A stretch of DNA of 64,000 nucleotides, from contig NC_053141.1 in assembly GCF_016808335.1 (NCBI RefSeq), positions 23,860,261 through 23,924,260 on the forward strand, read 5' to 3'. A model generated the notes under the pieces. That model had not been told where the DNA came from and ran no database searches. It saw only the letters and a program-made list of their open reading frames with translations. The stretch's first letter is position 1. Each line of letters starts with the position of its first letter. The stretch is from Panicum virgatum. Lineage: Eukaryota > Streptophyta > Magnoliopsida > Poales > Poaceae. Below, one piece after another: positions 1 to 11,253 of the stretch. Position numbers and translations under genes: made by a program.

Positions 1-82
1 GCAACAACCCCGCCATCCCCTCCGAGTTTCCCGGTGGGCCTTCCATCCGGGGCACGCCTCCCCAGGATCACCTGGGATGCTC

Positions 83-89
83 TATAAAT
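83..89 (+). promoter_or_regulatory. TATA box of the A 5' LTR
   Basis: TATAAAT lies in a GC-rich context about 25-35 bp upstream of a CA-rich stretch suitable as transcription start. The identical motif sits at 25060-25066 in the 3' LTR. It would drive genomic RNA of A, but B now separates it from the coding region. Confidence 0.6.
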
Positions 90-400
90 GGCGCCGCACC
101 CTGTAACCCTAGCCTCCATCCGCAGCCATCTCCTCAGCCCTCTACGCCGTGCCACACCCTGAGATTTTTCCCTTGGAGCCGCCGCTACAGGTAACATGGC
201 CGCCGCCCCGATTTCTAGCCGCCGGCAATCCCCAAGCCTCCCTGACCCCTGGAACATCACCGCAGATCAACGCTGAAGCTTTGCGTGGGATCCAGAAGCC
301 GGAGCACCCCTGCTGCAGCCTCGTCCGCGAGCTCCGCGTCGCCTCCACCGCTGGTCAGCTTCGCCGTCGACCCTGCATGCCAATCCAGCCCGTCTCGATC

Positions 401-410
401 CCTCGGTGAG
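401..410 (+). promoter_or_regulatory. Conserved LTR exon-1 splice donor (A 5' LTR)
   Basis: CCTCG|GTGAG, with the junction after base 405. The equivalent point is 25382/25383 in the A 3' LTR (GGTAAG), and comparable GTGAG or GTAAG donors occur at 29589/29588 (C), 35330/35331 (E), 43437/43436 (F) and 61121/61120 (H). It survives although the surrounding GC-rich block is largely unalignable between copies. I infer a leader intron starting here. Confidence 0.5.
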
Positions 411-760
411 CGGCAGCTCTTTTCCTGGTCCTTTTGCTCTGGAGTTTAGAGCCTGTGGGCCACGCCAGAGGCCGGAACCCCCCAGCCACCGGCGTTGCGC
501 CGCCGCGCAGGCGCAGCCCTGCCGTGGCGGGTATGCTGCGACATGGCACCGCCCCACACGGGCAAACGGTTCCGTTTGATTTCGCACTGTGCACCCTCAC
601 CATCACGATTGCACCCGGTTTTGAGCGCCACACGGCACGAACACGACCTCGCCGGTGGACCTCGCCGAGCCGAACCGCCCGCGCCGCTGCATCCGTGGCC
701 CTGAGCCTTGCCGAGCCCAGTTCAGTGCCCCGGGTGGTTTATCCATTCACGTATACCCTT

Positions 761-765
761 CCTGA
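761..765. repeat. Left target-site duplication of element B (CCTGA)
   Basis: CCTGA is repeated at 17046-17050. The undisturbed A 3' LTR has a single CCTGA at 25737-25741, which proves the duplication arose with insertion of B. Confidence 0.97.
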
Positions 766-1126
766 TGTGGCGGAACCACCCAAAACTACTGGGCCCGGGT
801 GCACTGATCTTCGTTGCTAAGCAACTCTGACCCAATTTGGCACTCACCGGTAGTTCCTCGAGTGAAGCCTCGATAAAAGCCACGCTATTCCAGGATCAGC
901 AGACAACACTCACACGAAGGTGAGCCCAGAGATTACAACACAAACCATTTCATACATCTCAGAGTGATTGCAGCGGAAAGGAAAATTTATTACAAACCAT
1001 GTTCAGACTAGTGAAGTACTAAGGAGTTCCAACTCCTCAAATTATTCAAGTCTCAAAGTTCAGCGGAAGCATTAAAAGATAACTAACGAAATAACGTGAC
1101 GCATCGGTAAAGCCCGTACGAATGCG

Positions 1127-1242
1127 TCACTCAGCGGGAGGGTGATTAGCACTAGCTGAAGGGCCATCCCACTCAACCGACCAACCCGGAGGCAGAGTAC
1201 AAGGCCAAGTAAGACTCGCAAACAGATCTTCAAAGTTAGTAC
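1127..1242 (-). other. Putative last exon of B LTR transcript (3' LTR copy)
   Basis: The acceptor TTTTTCAG precedes base 1242. The segment reads open for 38 codons in the phase required by the putative exon at 2355-2212 (two bases complete the split codon) and ends in TGA at 1129-1127. The predicted product is short and acidic with aromatic residues; I recognise no domain. No expression evidence is available, so this is an inference from splice signals and frame continuity. The identical copy in the 5' LTR is at 13130-13015. Confidence 0.4.
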
Positions 1243-2211
1243 CTGAAAAACAGTGCCACAAGCAAGGCTGAGTATACTAATACTCAGCAAGACTGACCCG
1301 TCTCCGGATATAACATAGTCCGATAACTATACATGCAAGCTTTTTGGTTGGAGAGGTTTGTTTGCCAAAAATGCCGCTAAGTGTTGATCCTTACTTTCAG
1401 GTTTTACTTAGCCAGATTCTAGTGGAATCAACCATTCTAAGTTTGCAACTAACTCTACTCAAACATGGTAGAGCAACCATTTAATCAACCAGCAGTATTA
1501 TCATCATCCTGTTCCACTTGTTACTCTATGTGACCGAAATCATTAAGCAATCTCATGCCGTGAGAGGCGGACGATTCCGAATCGAATTTCAACCTGGCCA
1601 GGGGAACCTAGACCACACGCATGGGGATTGACTTCGCTCCCGCCCACGCTACTTTTCCCCTTTCTTTCCAGTCCGTGGATCCGGCACACCCTCCCCGACT
1701 ACAGAGTCCGACCACTCTGCACCCGTACGTCGCGACATAAAATAAACCCTACTTCTACCAGGAGGGTGCGAGATCGTTCCACTCGCCGGTCCAATCAGGT
1801 ACTTAAGCTTACCGATTACCATATTTCTCGGTATGTGGCTAGTACTTTCAAACGCTTAACAAAATGAGCCACACACCTCGACCTTAGCCATTTTTGACTA
1901 TACCAGCGGGGTATCACAACTACACAACCCCGCCCGTTGTCCTTACATTTCAACAGGAAATAAAGTCAGTACAATTCCTATTGCTCGCGAGAGGCAGAGA
2001 ACCACTCGACTTCTACCGTGCCTATTTAGCATGGCAACTAGTCGATAAAAAGTTCCGGTATCAAACATAGGTTCCTATGGATCATGCATCTAGGGTTCTC
2101 GATCAACGCCTAGAGAACTTATATGCAGAAAACCAACTATTACCATACATTAGTAAATAGATAACAGAATGGTAATTCGGAAAAATAGTGGGATTATGCT
2201 CCGGGGCTTGC

Positions 2212-2355
2212 CTTCTTGGGCACTGTCAGGCAGAAAAACTTCGGGGGCTTGGCCCAGGTCTTGAGACAAGTTAGTACAGTTCAGATTAATCTCCTGCTCC
2301 GCACGAGAGTCCGCGGGCACCAGTTCGTAGTCTCCGTCCGCGAGATTAACCGTTT
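2212..2355 (-). other. Putative internal exon of B LTR transcript (3' LTR copy)
   Basis: This 144-nt segment is preceded by the acceptor TATAG and ends GAAG followed by GCAAGC, the pattern of a GC-AG intron donor. It is phase 1 at both ends: two bases finish a codon, then 47 codons, then one base. The peptide is acidic (ADGDYE near its start) and of unknown function. The inferred intron to 1242 is 969 bp. No in-frame ATG was found in the GC-rich upstream exon, so translation is unproven. Confidence 0.4.
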
Positions 2356-4373
2356 CTATATGCAATGCAAGATTATGAGTTATTCATGGATAACAATTTC
2401 TTTCCTTCACGATAAAGTTGTAGTCCACGTAAGTTAATTTAGTGCCGATTTCACATTTCATTGCATGGGCAATCGTTTATAGAGTAGTAAGCATAACTAT
2501 GGTTATTCATGAATGAGTGGGGTTTTAGGTTTTCATTTTTAATTTCAACACATAACATGCTTTCATTATTTCTTAACATCACAACTACTAAAGAGCTAGT
2601 GATGAACACTAAAGTAACTCAGATTCAAAATAAGTAATTATGGTATAGATTTCAGCATTTAACCATAAAGCAAAAACTATAACTAATCATGCAAATGGAT
2701 TACTCTAGTTACTTCATATTTTTGTACAGAATGTTCCACATGGATTCTGATGCTACAAATTTTATGCAAGCAACTTCAAAGCATACACTCAGTACTGAAA
2801 TTTTTCCAGATTTTATACACTTATATAGCAGAGGTGATAAAAAGATTAAAAACGGCAAGCCATTAACAAAGATTAAATCTACAGAAAGTTTTACTAAGGA
2901 TTTGGTTCTCAAATTTTTACCAGAGACTAGTACTGAGTTAAACATACTCCAGAAAATTTTTCAAGATTTAACTCACTATACTAAATTAGTTATTCAGTTA
3001 ACTTAACATGAGTTTGCATAATTTTCTCAAGATGTATTTGACCAGCATTGCATCTGAACTTTTTATCAAGGGTAGAACATACTCTAAGCAAGATCATGCC
3101 CAAAAATAAAGATCAGAAACATTGTAGATTTCTCAGAACAAAAAATAGTAACCCTAACCATAAGATGCTAAGCATGATTATTCGACAAAGCCAAACTCAG
3201 TAAATGCAGCTCAAAATTTTTATATAGGGACACAGAGCTAAAAAGAGACTCCAGAAATAAATATGGATTTTTCCGAGCATAACAACTATATATGAGGAAT
3301 TAAGTTGATTAAAAAAGCATAAATCATGGTATATAGCAAATGAACTCTAATAAATTTGAAATTTAGAGACTTACAGGGATTCAGTGGCACAAGACTGTAG
3401 TAAAATTTTCAGAGCAAGTTCATGTACATATTTTCCAGAATTAAATCGAGAGTGCTAACAACAGATTAGAGAATCTTGATTGTTCTAACCTGATAACTGT
3501 TTTGGTTTGATGTCATCTTTTTACTGTGATCTTAGCATCCCATTAGTTATAACATATCCAAAAATCAATGTCATTTGATGAGCAGAACTTCATGAACATG
3601 CATAAGGTGATTTTCTTAATCTTTTCCCTAGATTAAATTCGGTTGAGTTTCTGCAAATGTGAATGTTACAAAATTTGTAGATTTTGTTACAAGGATTCCA
3701 GATCAGTTGAGTTTGCATTTTTCTGATTTTTCTGTGATTTGTTTCGCATTTTAGAAGTTCACTGGTATACACTGTAAAACTTGCAGAGACACCCTTGAAC
3801 GAAAAAAAGAAATTACAACCGGGTCCTTCGCCGGCCTTCTCCGCCGTGGCATCTTGCCGGTGGTGTTCTGCGGTGCAGGGCTTACCGGGGCTGCCACGGG
3901 GAGGCGCGTGGGGGAGAAAGGATCGAGGAACACCTACCCTGGTCGACGTTCGAGCGATTGGAGCACAGGTTCAAGCTCGTCGGCGTTGATGGCGGGTCGG
4001 TTGTTCGGTTCGCCGGCGCTGGAGGCGAAGGAGGGCTTGGGGTAGGGGAACAAGGCGCGCACGAGCACCGCGTGAGCTCGTGGATGCTTCTGGGGTAGCT
4101 ATCGGGCTCGGTCTTCCCCGGAGCTGGCCGGTCCGCGGTGAGCCCGAGCTCGCCGGCGGCGGCGCAAAAGGGGAACGGCGTCGGGAGGGGGTTTGGGTTC
4201 GATTCTGCGCGCGCGGAGCGTAACTGGGAGGTGGCGAAGCTGTTGCGGTGGTCAGAGGGGGCAATGTGGGGCTGGGCTAGCCGGTCCGCGCGAGCTGGAT
4301 CTCGGCGGCCATGGCGGAGCGGCGGGAGGAGGAAGAAGGGGAGAAGGGGCGCGACTGCGGGGGTTCTGGGGGT

Positions 4374-4381
4374 CTTTATAG
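4374..4381 (-). promoter_or_regulatory. TATA box in the B 3' LTR
   Basis: CTATAAAG on the minus strand, just upstream of the GC-rich block. In a 3' LTR it could drive transcription out of the element toward position 766. The functional 5' LTR copy is at 16270-16263. Confidence 0.55.
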
Positions 4382-5151
4382 GCCACAGAGCTCCTGGGTG
4401 AGGAAAGGAGTGACTGGGGGCGGTCGATTCGGCCTGGGCGAGTCGACGGCGAGCGGGCGGAGGAGGCAGCGGCGCGGCGCATGGCTGGGGGCGTCGTGGC
4501 GGCTCGGGAGCGGCCTGGGACGCGTGTGGGCGTGGGAGGGCGCCAAGGGGCAGGCCAGGTGGCGCTAAACGGTTTCCCCGGGTCCATTTGGCCGCGGGCG
4601 CGCGGTGGATGAGGTCCACCGGCGGCGTACGGCGGGCGGCGGGAAAACAGAGCACCGGGAGAGAGAGAGATGGAGATGGGGGCTCTTTTGTGATTTCTGA
4701 AATTTCCAGGGACCTCTCGGTAAACTAAAATTTTCTCCTAATTAGAGGGCTCAAATGGAAAAGTGTTGAATACCATTTTTGCATAACTTTTCAAGATCTA
4801 CAACTTTTGTGTTATGCAAATTTTCATTTGAAAATCACATTTTGAACTATTGGCACATTTGCATATTTGCACAAAAGGACTTTAGTTTTATTCAGTTTTT
4901 GACTTGATTTTGGCTGAAGTTCAATTGAGCACATGTCAATTGAAACACCTCTCATGAGCCAACAAAAATTTTGTGCACATTTTTGAATTAAATTTTGAGT
5001 AGCTTTTCACTCCTTTTTCTTTTTCCTTTAATTTCTTTTGTATGATTTGTCTTTTATTTGATCCTTTCTCTTTAAATTAATTTCTCAAATTTTTCTTTTA
5101 ACTTTAACTAAGGTACATTGATTGGATTTAAAGGTGCTAACACCTGAGGTG

Positions 5152-8100
5152 TCACAACCTACCCCCCCTTAACAAGAATCTCGTCCCGAGATTGGATGAT
5201 TGAATTTGAGGTGGGGAAAATGATATACCTGAGGTAGAGCTAAGGAAACCCGGATAGTGTCGATTAAGATAATCCTCCGTCTCCCAAGTGGCTTCTTCTT
5301 CAGTGTGATAAGACCACTGAATTTTATACATTTTTACCACCTTTCGACGAGTACCTCTCTCTTTTTGATCCAGAATTCTGAGTGGATATTCGGTATATGA
5401 GAGATCGGGCTCCACTAAAATTTCCTGTTGATCAATGATTTCCGTAGGAACTCGAACACATTTCTTGAGTTGGGATATGTGGAAAACATTATGGATGGCG
5501 GCAAGTCGTGAAGGAAGTCGCAAACGATAAGCCACGGGTCCACATTCTTCAATGATTTCATATGGCCCGACATAGCGAGGTGCGAGCTTACCCCTAACTC
5601 CGAAACGTTGAACGCCTCGAGTTGGAGACACTCGTAAATAGACGTGGTTACCAACCATGAATTTCAAAGGATCCCTTCTTTTATCGAAATAACTCTTTTG
5701 CCGGGACTGAGCTGCTCGGAGATTAGCTTGTACTATTTTGACTTTCTCCTCAGCCTCGACCACTAATTCGGGTCCAAATATTTGACGTTCCCCAGTCTGA
5801 GACCAATTCAAAGGAGTTCGACACCGTCGACCATACAAGGCCTCGAAGGGTGCCATCTTCAGACTGGCCTGATAGCTGTTGTTATAAGAAAACTCCGCCA
5901 AGGATAAACATTTGTCCCAGTTCTTGTCATAATGGATGACACATGCTCGAAGCATATCTTCAAGAATTTGATTAACCCTTTCGGTCTGCCCGTCAGTCTG
6001 TGGATGGTAAGCTGAGCTTCGAATTAATTTAGTTCCGAGAGCCTCTTGGAGTTGCTCCCAAAACCTTGCCACAAACTGAGGACCACGATCCGATATAATT
6101 GTTTTGGGTATACCGTGTAGGCAGACAATTCGATCAATATAGATCTCAGCATATTTCTTGGCTCGATATTCAGTATGCACTGGAATAAAATGAGCAATCT
6201 TTGTGAGCCTATCAACAATGACCCAAATAGAATCATGGTGCTGAAAAGTATTTGGTAAGCCCACAATGAAATCCATGCTGATATCTTCCCATTTCCAAGA
6301 CGGAATTGGTAGAGGTTGGAGAGCTCCAGCAACTTTCAAGTGACTAGCCTTCACTCTCTGACAGGTGTCACATTCTGAGACATATTTGGCAATCTCTCTC
6401 TTCATGCGAGTCCACCAAAAATTTTGTCTGAGATCTTGGTACATCTTGGTGCTACCCGGATGAATAGAAAATTTAGAGAGATGTGCTTCGTCTAGGATTT
6501 GTTTCCGCAAATCAGTATTTTTGGGAACGACTAGGCGATCCTCGAACCACAAAATTCCTTTATGGTCCACTCGAAAACACTTATATTTATTTTCACCTTC
6601 TACTACTTGCTGCTTGATGATACCAACACTTTTGTCGTGTAATTGTGCCATGATGACCTGGTCATAGAGTGTCGGTTCCACCGAAATATGATTCAAAGAG
6701 CCCTGAGGAATAATTTCTAATTTCAGCCTTTGCATTTCAGCACACAATGTGTCATTATATGACTCCATTGAAAGGCAATTGCAGTGAACCTTGCGACTGA
6801 GCGCATCGGCTACCACATTTGCCTTGCCCGGATGATAATGAACCTCCAGATCATAATCTTTGATTAATTCCAGCCATCTTCGTTGCCTCATATTCAGCTC
6901 ACTTTGAGTGAAAATGTATTTGAGACTCTTATGGTCGGTATAGATATTGCAATGGGTGCCCATAAGATAATGTCTCCAAAGCTTGAGAGCATGAATAACG
7001 GCGGCTAGTTCCAGATCATGAGTGGGATAATTTAGCTCGTGTGGTCGAAGAGCTCGGGAAGCATAAGCTATCACCCGATTGTCTTGCATTAGAACACAAC
7101 CCAGACCAGTGCCTGAAGCATCACAATAAACGTCGTATGGTTTATTGTTGTCAGGTTGAGCCAAGACTGGTGCAGTGGTTAGATGTGCTCTCAATGTATG
7201 GAATGCTTCATCACACTTTGTGTTCCATTTAAACCTGACATCTTTTCTTAGTAGTTCTGTCATGGGCTTAGCAATTCTGGAGAAGTCCGGAATAAATCTG
7301 CGGTAATACCCCGCCAAGCCGAGAAAACTGCGGATCTGATGAACTGAAGTAGGAGGTTTCCAGTCCATCACTTCTTGTACTTTGCTGGGATCAACTGAAA
7401 TGCCTTCACTAGATATAGTGTGACCCAAAAATTTGACTGTGTCCAGCCAGAATTCACACTTGGAGAATTTTGCGTACAGCTTATGATCTCTGAGACGTTG
7501 AAGAACAATGCGCAGATGTTGCTCATGTTCCGCCTCATCTTTGGAATAGATCAGAATGTCGTCAATAAAAACAACGACAAACTTGTCAAGTTCCGGCATA
7601 AATACCGAGTTCATGAGATACATAAAATAAGCCGGAGCATTGGTGAGACCGAAAGACATAACCAAGTACTCATAGAGACCATATCGGGTTGAGAAGGCGG
7701 TCTTGGGAATATCACAAGGCCGGATTTTAATTTGATGATACCCCGAACGGAGATCAATCTTGGAGAAGATCTTTGCCCCAGCCAACTGATCAAACAGTAC
7801 ATCAATGCGGGGAAGTGGATATTTATTTTTGATGGTCACCGCATTGAGAGGCCGGTAGTCAACACACAACCTCAGACTGTCATCCTTCTTCTTTACGAAC
7901 AGTGCTGGGCAACCCCATGGTGAAGCACTTGGGCGAATAAAACCCTTGTCCAGAAGTTCTTGCAGCTGGATTTTTAATTCGGCTAATTCTTTGGGCGGCA
8001 TTCGATACGGCCTTTTTGAAATAGGGGCTGTACCAGGCTGAAGTTCAATGATAAATTCGATATCCCGGTCTGGCAGCATACCAGGTAAATCATCCGGAAA

Positions 8101-9693
8101 CACATCTGCATATTCACGGACTACCGGAATATCTTCGAGACGAGTATCTTTCATGGCATAGGCACAAGAGTTCTTGCATTGGTGATGAGGTAAATATAGA
8201 ACCGAATGACCATGAGTTGGAGAATTTATTTCGACAGCTCGGGAAGAGATATCTAACATTACCCCATGTCTGTTCATCCAATCCATTCCCAGAATAATGT
8301 CCATACCTTCTAGTGGCAGCAATATTAAAGTGGTAGGGACAGTTTTACTACCCAAACTTAGTGGCGCATTATTAACGATTTGGTTTGATGCAACTTTGCC
8401 ACCCGGAGTAGATATCATGAATGACCCTTTTGTGTGGCAAAAATCTAACCCAACCCTTGCTCCGAATTTAGAACTAATGAAGCTATGAGATGCACCAGAA
8501 TCGAATAAAATGACTGCGGGGTGATGGTTTATAGAGAATGTACCCGACATGATTGGTGCTCCCTCAGGTAGTTCAGCAAGGTTGGTGAAGTTAAGTCGGC
8601 CCTGCCTGACTTGGATGGTTTGCCTCTTGCCCTTGTTCTGATCGTTTCTGCGAGGAGCCTGCCCTTGAGATTGTCCCGCCTGGGGGCACATCTTGGCAAA
8701 GTGATCCGGACTCCCGCATCTGAAACAGCGGTTATTATTATCGGGGCGAGCGGCTGGCTGGGCATTCGGCCTAGGGCCGTTCTGCTGCTGTTGAGGTGCA
8801 AATCGAGCTTGCTGGGGAAGCCCGAATCGAGTCTGCTGCTGCTGTTGAGGAGGCCTAATAATCCAACGCCCTGGCTGAGGGGCCTTCTGAGAGAGTGCGG
8901 GTGGGCTATTTTGCACAATACAATACCTCGGTGCAGAGGCACTCGAGGGTCCAGCAGGTGCCTTGCGCTTCTTTTCAGCGCGGTGTGCAGAAATAAGATC
9001 CTCCTGAGATATAGCCATATTCACCAATTCATTGAAGGAGTCCGCACGGACAAGATTTAGCCTTTCTTGTAACTTGGTACTGAGGCCTCGACGGAAGCGT
9101 TCACGCTTCTTAGCGTCGGTGTCCGCGTGATGTCCAGCATATTGACACAATTGATGGAATACTTGGGCATACTGCACCACAGTACGAGTGCCCTGAGTCA
9201 AGGCCAAGAACTCGTTGAGCTTACGGTCAAGAAGTCCGGCTGGAATATGATGATCTCGAAAAGCCAGTTTGAATTCATTCCAATTCACCACATGATCAGC
9301 CGGTAGCATCCCGTGGTAATGATCCCACCACATACGAGCTGATCCGCGAAGCTGCTGCGCGGCATAGCGAGTTTTGTTCGCTTCGGAACAAGGAGTAGTC
9401 AATAGAGAAAACTTGGACTCGATCGTGCGAATCCAAGCGTCAGCGTCCAGAGGCTCATCCGCTTTATTGAACAGCGGAGGCTGAGTGCTGAGGAAATCTT
9501 GGTAGCTCGCCTCTTGTGCGTGATGAGCATGATGCCCACCCCGCGGTTGTTGCTGAGCTTGAACCAACTGCCGCAAAATCTCTGTCTGGGCAGCAAGAAC
9601 CTCAGCAATACCCACTGGTGGAGGAGGTGGAGGTGGATCGCCATTCCCTCCGGCTCCAAAACCACTAGGGGTGCCTCGAGTTGATCCAACCAT
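5152..9693 (-). CDS. gag-pol: Gag-Pol polyprotein of element B (chromovirus)
   Basis: A single 1513-residue frame encodes the capsid and all replication enzymes of B. The ATG at 9693 follows the long leader and precedes a Pro-rich N-terminus. Domains by approximate residue: retrotransposon Gag 75-250; CCHC zinc knuckle near 320 (CFRCG...HFAKMC); aspartic protease near 394 (FDSGASHS); reverse transcriptase 560-780 with FIDDI near 708; RNase H starting near 854 (YCDASG); integrase HHCC from about 1078 with the DDE core following; chromodomain about 1456-1490 (YKIQWSYH). Gag and Pol share one frame with no intron, unlike elements A and F. The frame runs on through hairpin and PPT and stops at a TGA formed by LTR bases 3-5. 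No break is visible, so the product is probably functional. Confidence 0.95.
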   Translation of the reverse strand: MVGSTRGTPSGFGAGGNGDPPPPPPPVGIAEVLAAQTEILRQLVQAQQQPRGGHHAHHAQEASYQDFLSTQPPLFNKADEPLDADAWIRTIESKFSLLTTPCSEANKTRYAAQQLRGSARMWWDHYHGMLPADHVVNWNEFKLAFRDHHIPAGLLDRKLNEFLALTQGTRTVVQYAQVFHQLCQYAGHHADTDAKKRERFRRGLSTKLQERLNLVRADSFNELVNMAISQEDLISAHRAEKKRKAPAGPSSASAPRYCIVQNSPPALSQKAPQPGRWIIRPPQQQQQTRFGLPQQARFAPQQQQNGPRPNAQPAARPDNNNRCFRCGSPDHFAKMCPQAGQSQGQAPRRNDQNKGKRQTIQVRQGRLNFTNLAELPEGAPIMSGTFSINHHPAVILFDSGASHSFISSKFGARVGLDFCHTKGSFMISTPGGKVASNQIVNNAPLSLGSKTVPTTLILLPLEGMDIILGMDWMNRHGVMLDISSRAVEINSPTHGHSVLYLPHHQCKNSCAYAMKDTRLEDIPVVREYADVFPDDLPGMLPDRDIEFIIELQPGTAPISKRPYRMPPKELAELKIQLQELLDKGFIRPSASPWGCPALFVKKKDDSLRLCVDYRPLNAVTIKNKYPLPRIDVLFDQLAGAKIFSKIDLRSGYHQIKIRPCDIPKTAFSTRYGLYEYLVMSFGLTNAPAYFMYLMNSVFMPELDKFVVVFIDDILIYSKDEAEHEQHLRIVLQRLRDHKLYAKFSKCEFWLDTVKFLGHTISSEGISVDPSKVQEVMDWKPPTSVHQIRSFLGLAGYYRRFIPDFSRIAKPMTELLRKDVRFKWNTKCDEAFHTLRAHLTTAPVLAQPDNNKPYDVYCDASGTGLGCVLMQDNRVIAYASRALRPHELNYPTHDLELAAVIHALKLWRHYLMGTHCNIYTDHKSLKYIFTQSELNMRQRRWLELIKDYDLEVHYHPGKANVVADALSRKVHCNCLSMESYNDTLCAEMQRLKLEIIPQGSLNHISVEPTLYDQVIMAQLHDKSVGIIKQQVVEGENKYKCFRVDHKGILWFEDRLVVPKNTDLRKQILDEAHLSKFSIHPGSTKMYQDLRQNFWWTRMKREIAKYVSECDTCQRVKASHLKVAGALQPLPIPSWKWEDISMDFIVGLPNTFQHHDSIWVIVDRLTKIAHFIPVHTEYRAKKYAEIYIDRIVCLHGIPKTIISDRGPQFVARFWEQLQEALGTKLIRSSAYHPQTDGQTERVNQILEDMLRACVIHYDKNWDKCLSLAEFSYNNSYQASLKMAPFEALYGRRCRTPLNWSQTGERQIFGPELVVEAEEKVKIVQANLRAAQSRQKSYFDKRRDPLKFMVGNHVYLRVSPTRGVQRFGVRGKLAPRYVGPYEIIEECGPVAYRLRLPSRLAAIHNVFHISQLKKCVRVPTEIIDQQEILVEPDLSYTEYPLRILDQKERGTRRKVVKMYKIQWSYHTEEEATWETEDYLNRHYPGFLSSTSGISFSPPQIQSSNLGTRFLLRGGRL
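5157..5193 (-). other. Polypurine tract and conserved palindrome of B
   Basis: The minus strand has a run of seven G preceded by AA directly abutting the 3' LTR start (5156), as expected for the plus-strand primer. Just upstream, 5193-5177 is a perfect hairpin with arms AATCTCG and CGAGATT around three bases. The pol reading frame continues through both. Confidence 0.9.
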
Positions 9694-10353
9694 CTGAAAT
9701 GTGAGTACTTTTGCATTAGGTTCATCATTATCATCATTTCAAATGGAATATACAACTCAACATGACATGGAGATACTGGAAATTGCTTAATAAGGTTGTG
9801 CAGCAAAACCAGCGATACGAAAACGCTCATAACTGGAGTTCGGTATATGATATAAACTTGAAATTTTTACAGGAGATAGATAATTTCATGATCTACAACT
9901 TTGGTAGTCATCACAAAGTCAGATTTCCAGAGTAGGTTAGTCGAAAAATTCCATTACTCCTCCTCTGTTTTTTTTTTTCTGCTTCACAGAAAACAGAGCT
10001 TCTGTAAATTGCGATTATCTCCTGCAATACCAATCCGTTTGGGCTGAAATTTTGCGAGTAGGTTCCTGATGAAATTTGGAACAACTTTGGTATTCAACTC
10101 AGGAGCTAAATCCGAAAGGAAAAGAGGATAAAAATTCGAACTAGCTGCTGCCTTCAGCTTTTTTGCAGATCACTTATAATTAACACTAGTAGCATTAGGG
10201 GTTCATTACATCCATCGTTCTCTCATTTCTACTTGGTCACTCCTAACATCAGTACTAAGGGGGTTACTCAACTCTAAGTTAGCCTAGTAGCCATGATCCA
10301 AAAGTAGGCCACACTAAGAGGAGTCTACAAAAGCTAAGAAACAGCGCCTCGGT

Positions 10354-11253
10354 CTACATGTTGACCGATGCCTCACTCGCCGCGGGAGTGTGAACCTCAA
10401 CCGGTGCGGGCTGCGGCGCCTGGTCCTCGAAGTCCATCTCTGAAAAGCCCTCGATCTCCTGGGGCTCGTCCTCCTCGTCCACCTGCATCTCGTCGGGAGG
10501 TGCGTGAAGGGCATCCTGCGCGTGCTGTATCGCGTGGAGCTGCCCCTGAGCCTCGTCCACCTCAAGCTGCAGGTCGTGAAACTGGTCCTCCAGGAAGTTG
10601 ATCGTAGCGTCACGATCCGACACAGTGTCCTGAAGCTCGTGAACCTGGCCGTGGAGCTGGGCGATAAGAGTAGCCCTGCTCTCGAGCTCGGTACTAGCCT
10701 CCTGAAGCTGCCCATCTCTCAGCTGGACTGCCAGGTGCAAGGCCTGAGCGTGGTCCACCAACTGAGCGACGGCGTAACTCTGGTAAGTGTGAAGCCTGTA
10801 GAGGCCGTCCAAGCACATCGCTGTCGTCTGAAGTGCCCCGACCGGGTCAAGGGTAGCGACCACGTCCACGTGTGCCATCCGGTCGAGCCAAAGCGGGTCT
10901 GCCGGGTCAGGTGCAGGGAACAACCCGAACGCGGTCAGAACCACCTCCAGAGGGTGCGAAGAGCAAAAGGTGGTCATCGCCCTCATGGCGGTAAGCTCCC
11001 AGGTGTCCAGCAGATAGTGACCGACCATCTGAGTCACGATCGGCTCCCACCGGTTGAGCGGGTGCTGCGGGATCACCATCGTCACACTGCAGCGACGAAC
11101 TCCGTCCTCAACAAACTCGTGGCCATCGTAAACCGGTGGCTGGAGGTAACCGGCTGCACTCAAAAGCTCCCAAAGACGGCGGGGAAACCCGTCCCAGTGC
11201 AGGCAGGCGGAGTGCACGTGCCCCTGCGCGTCAACGACCAGCAGCTCTTCCAT
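10354..11253 (-). CDS. Extra ORF upstream of gag in element B, function unknown
   Basis: The frame opens at the ATG at 11253 and runs 299 codons in the sense orientation of B. A few codons further upstream are open but contain no ATG. The N-terminal half (about residues 1-150) looks globular with many Trp, Leu and His. Residues about 155-235 are rich in Leu, Gln, Glu and Ala with heptad-like spacing, suggesting a coiled coil. The C-terminus is strongly acidic (VDEEDEPQE) and then Pro/Ala-rich. I recognise no capsid, envelope or enzyme motif and no signal peptide or membrane segment. Its GC-rich composition contrasts with the AT-rich leader around it, which suggests acquired or selected coding sequence. 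Extra ORFs are known in other plant gypsy lineages; I cannot tie this one to a named family. An antisense 266-codon frame is its shadow. Confidence 0.6.
   Translation of the reverse strand: MEELLVVDAQGHVHSACLHWDGFPRRLWELLSAAGYLQPPVYDGHEFVEDGVRRCSVTMVIPQHPLNRWEPIVTQMVGHYLLDTWELTAMRAMTTFCSSHPLEVVLTAFGLFPAPDPADPLWLDRMAHVDVVATLDPVGALQTTAMCLDGLYRLHTYQSYAVAQLVDHAQALHLAVQLRDGQLQEASTELESRATLIAQLHGQVHELQDTVSDRDATINFLEDQFHDLQLEVDEAQGQLHAIQHAQDALHAPPDEMQVDEEDEPQEIEGFSEMDFEDQAPQPAPVEVHTPAASEASVNM

Larger units (their letters stand above)
1..765 (+). repeat. 5' LTR of element A, left visible part
   Basis: This stretch matches 24978-25741 of the 3' LTR with a handful of substitutions and a one-base indel near position 564. 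It is GC-rich and carries a TATA box (83-89), the presumed first exon of the LTR transcript, and a splice donor at 405/406. It ends exactly at the target duplication of element B. Open frames here (for example from 149 or 434) begin at non-ATG codons or lack any family match, so I do not call them genes. Confidence 0.92.
766..5156 (-). repeat. 3' LTR of element B (4391 bp)
   Basis: In element orientation it starts TGTGACACC at 5156 and ends CCGCCACA at 766. It holds a TATA box at 4381-4374, a GC-rich block (about 3800-4660), an AT-rich middle and the two exon-like segments listed separately. ORFs in the GC-rich block (for example 3882-4655 minus and 4252-4587 minus) have no recognisable domain and are treated as compositional. 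Confidence 0.96.

Noticed and set aside
2689..3006. 105-codon plus-strand ORF in the B LTR (also 14577-14894)
   Set aside because: Antisense to B, AT-rich Lys/Ile/Phe composition, inside the inferred intron 1, with no recognisable domain.
3882..4655. Long ORFs in the GC-rich LTR blocks (for example 3882-4655 minus in B, 43421-44224 plus in F, 35064-35918 plus in E)
   Set aside because: They are Pro/Ala/Arg/Gly-rich, overlap on both strands, are not conserved between family copies, and often begin upstream of the TATA box. High GC content alone explains the missing stops.
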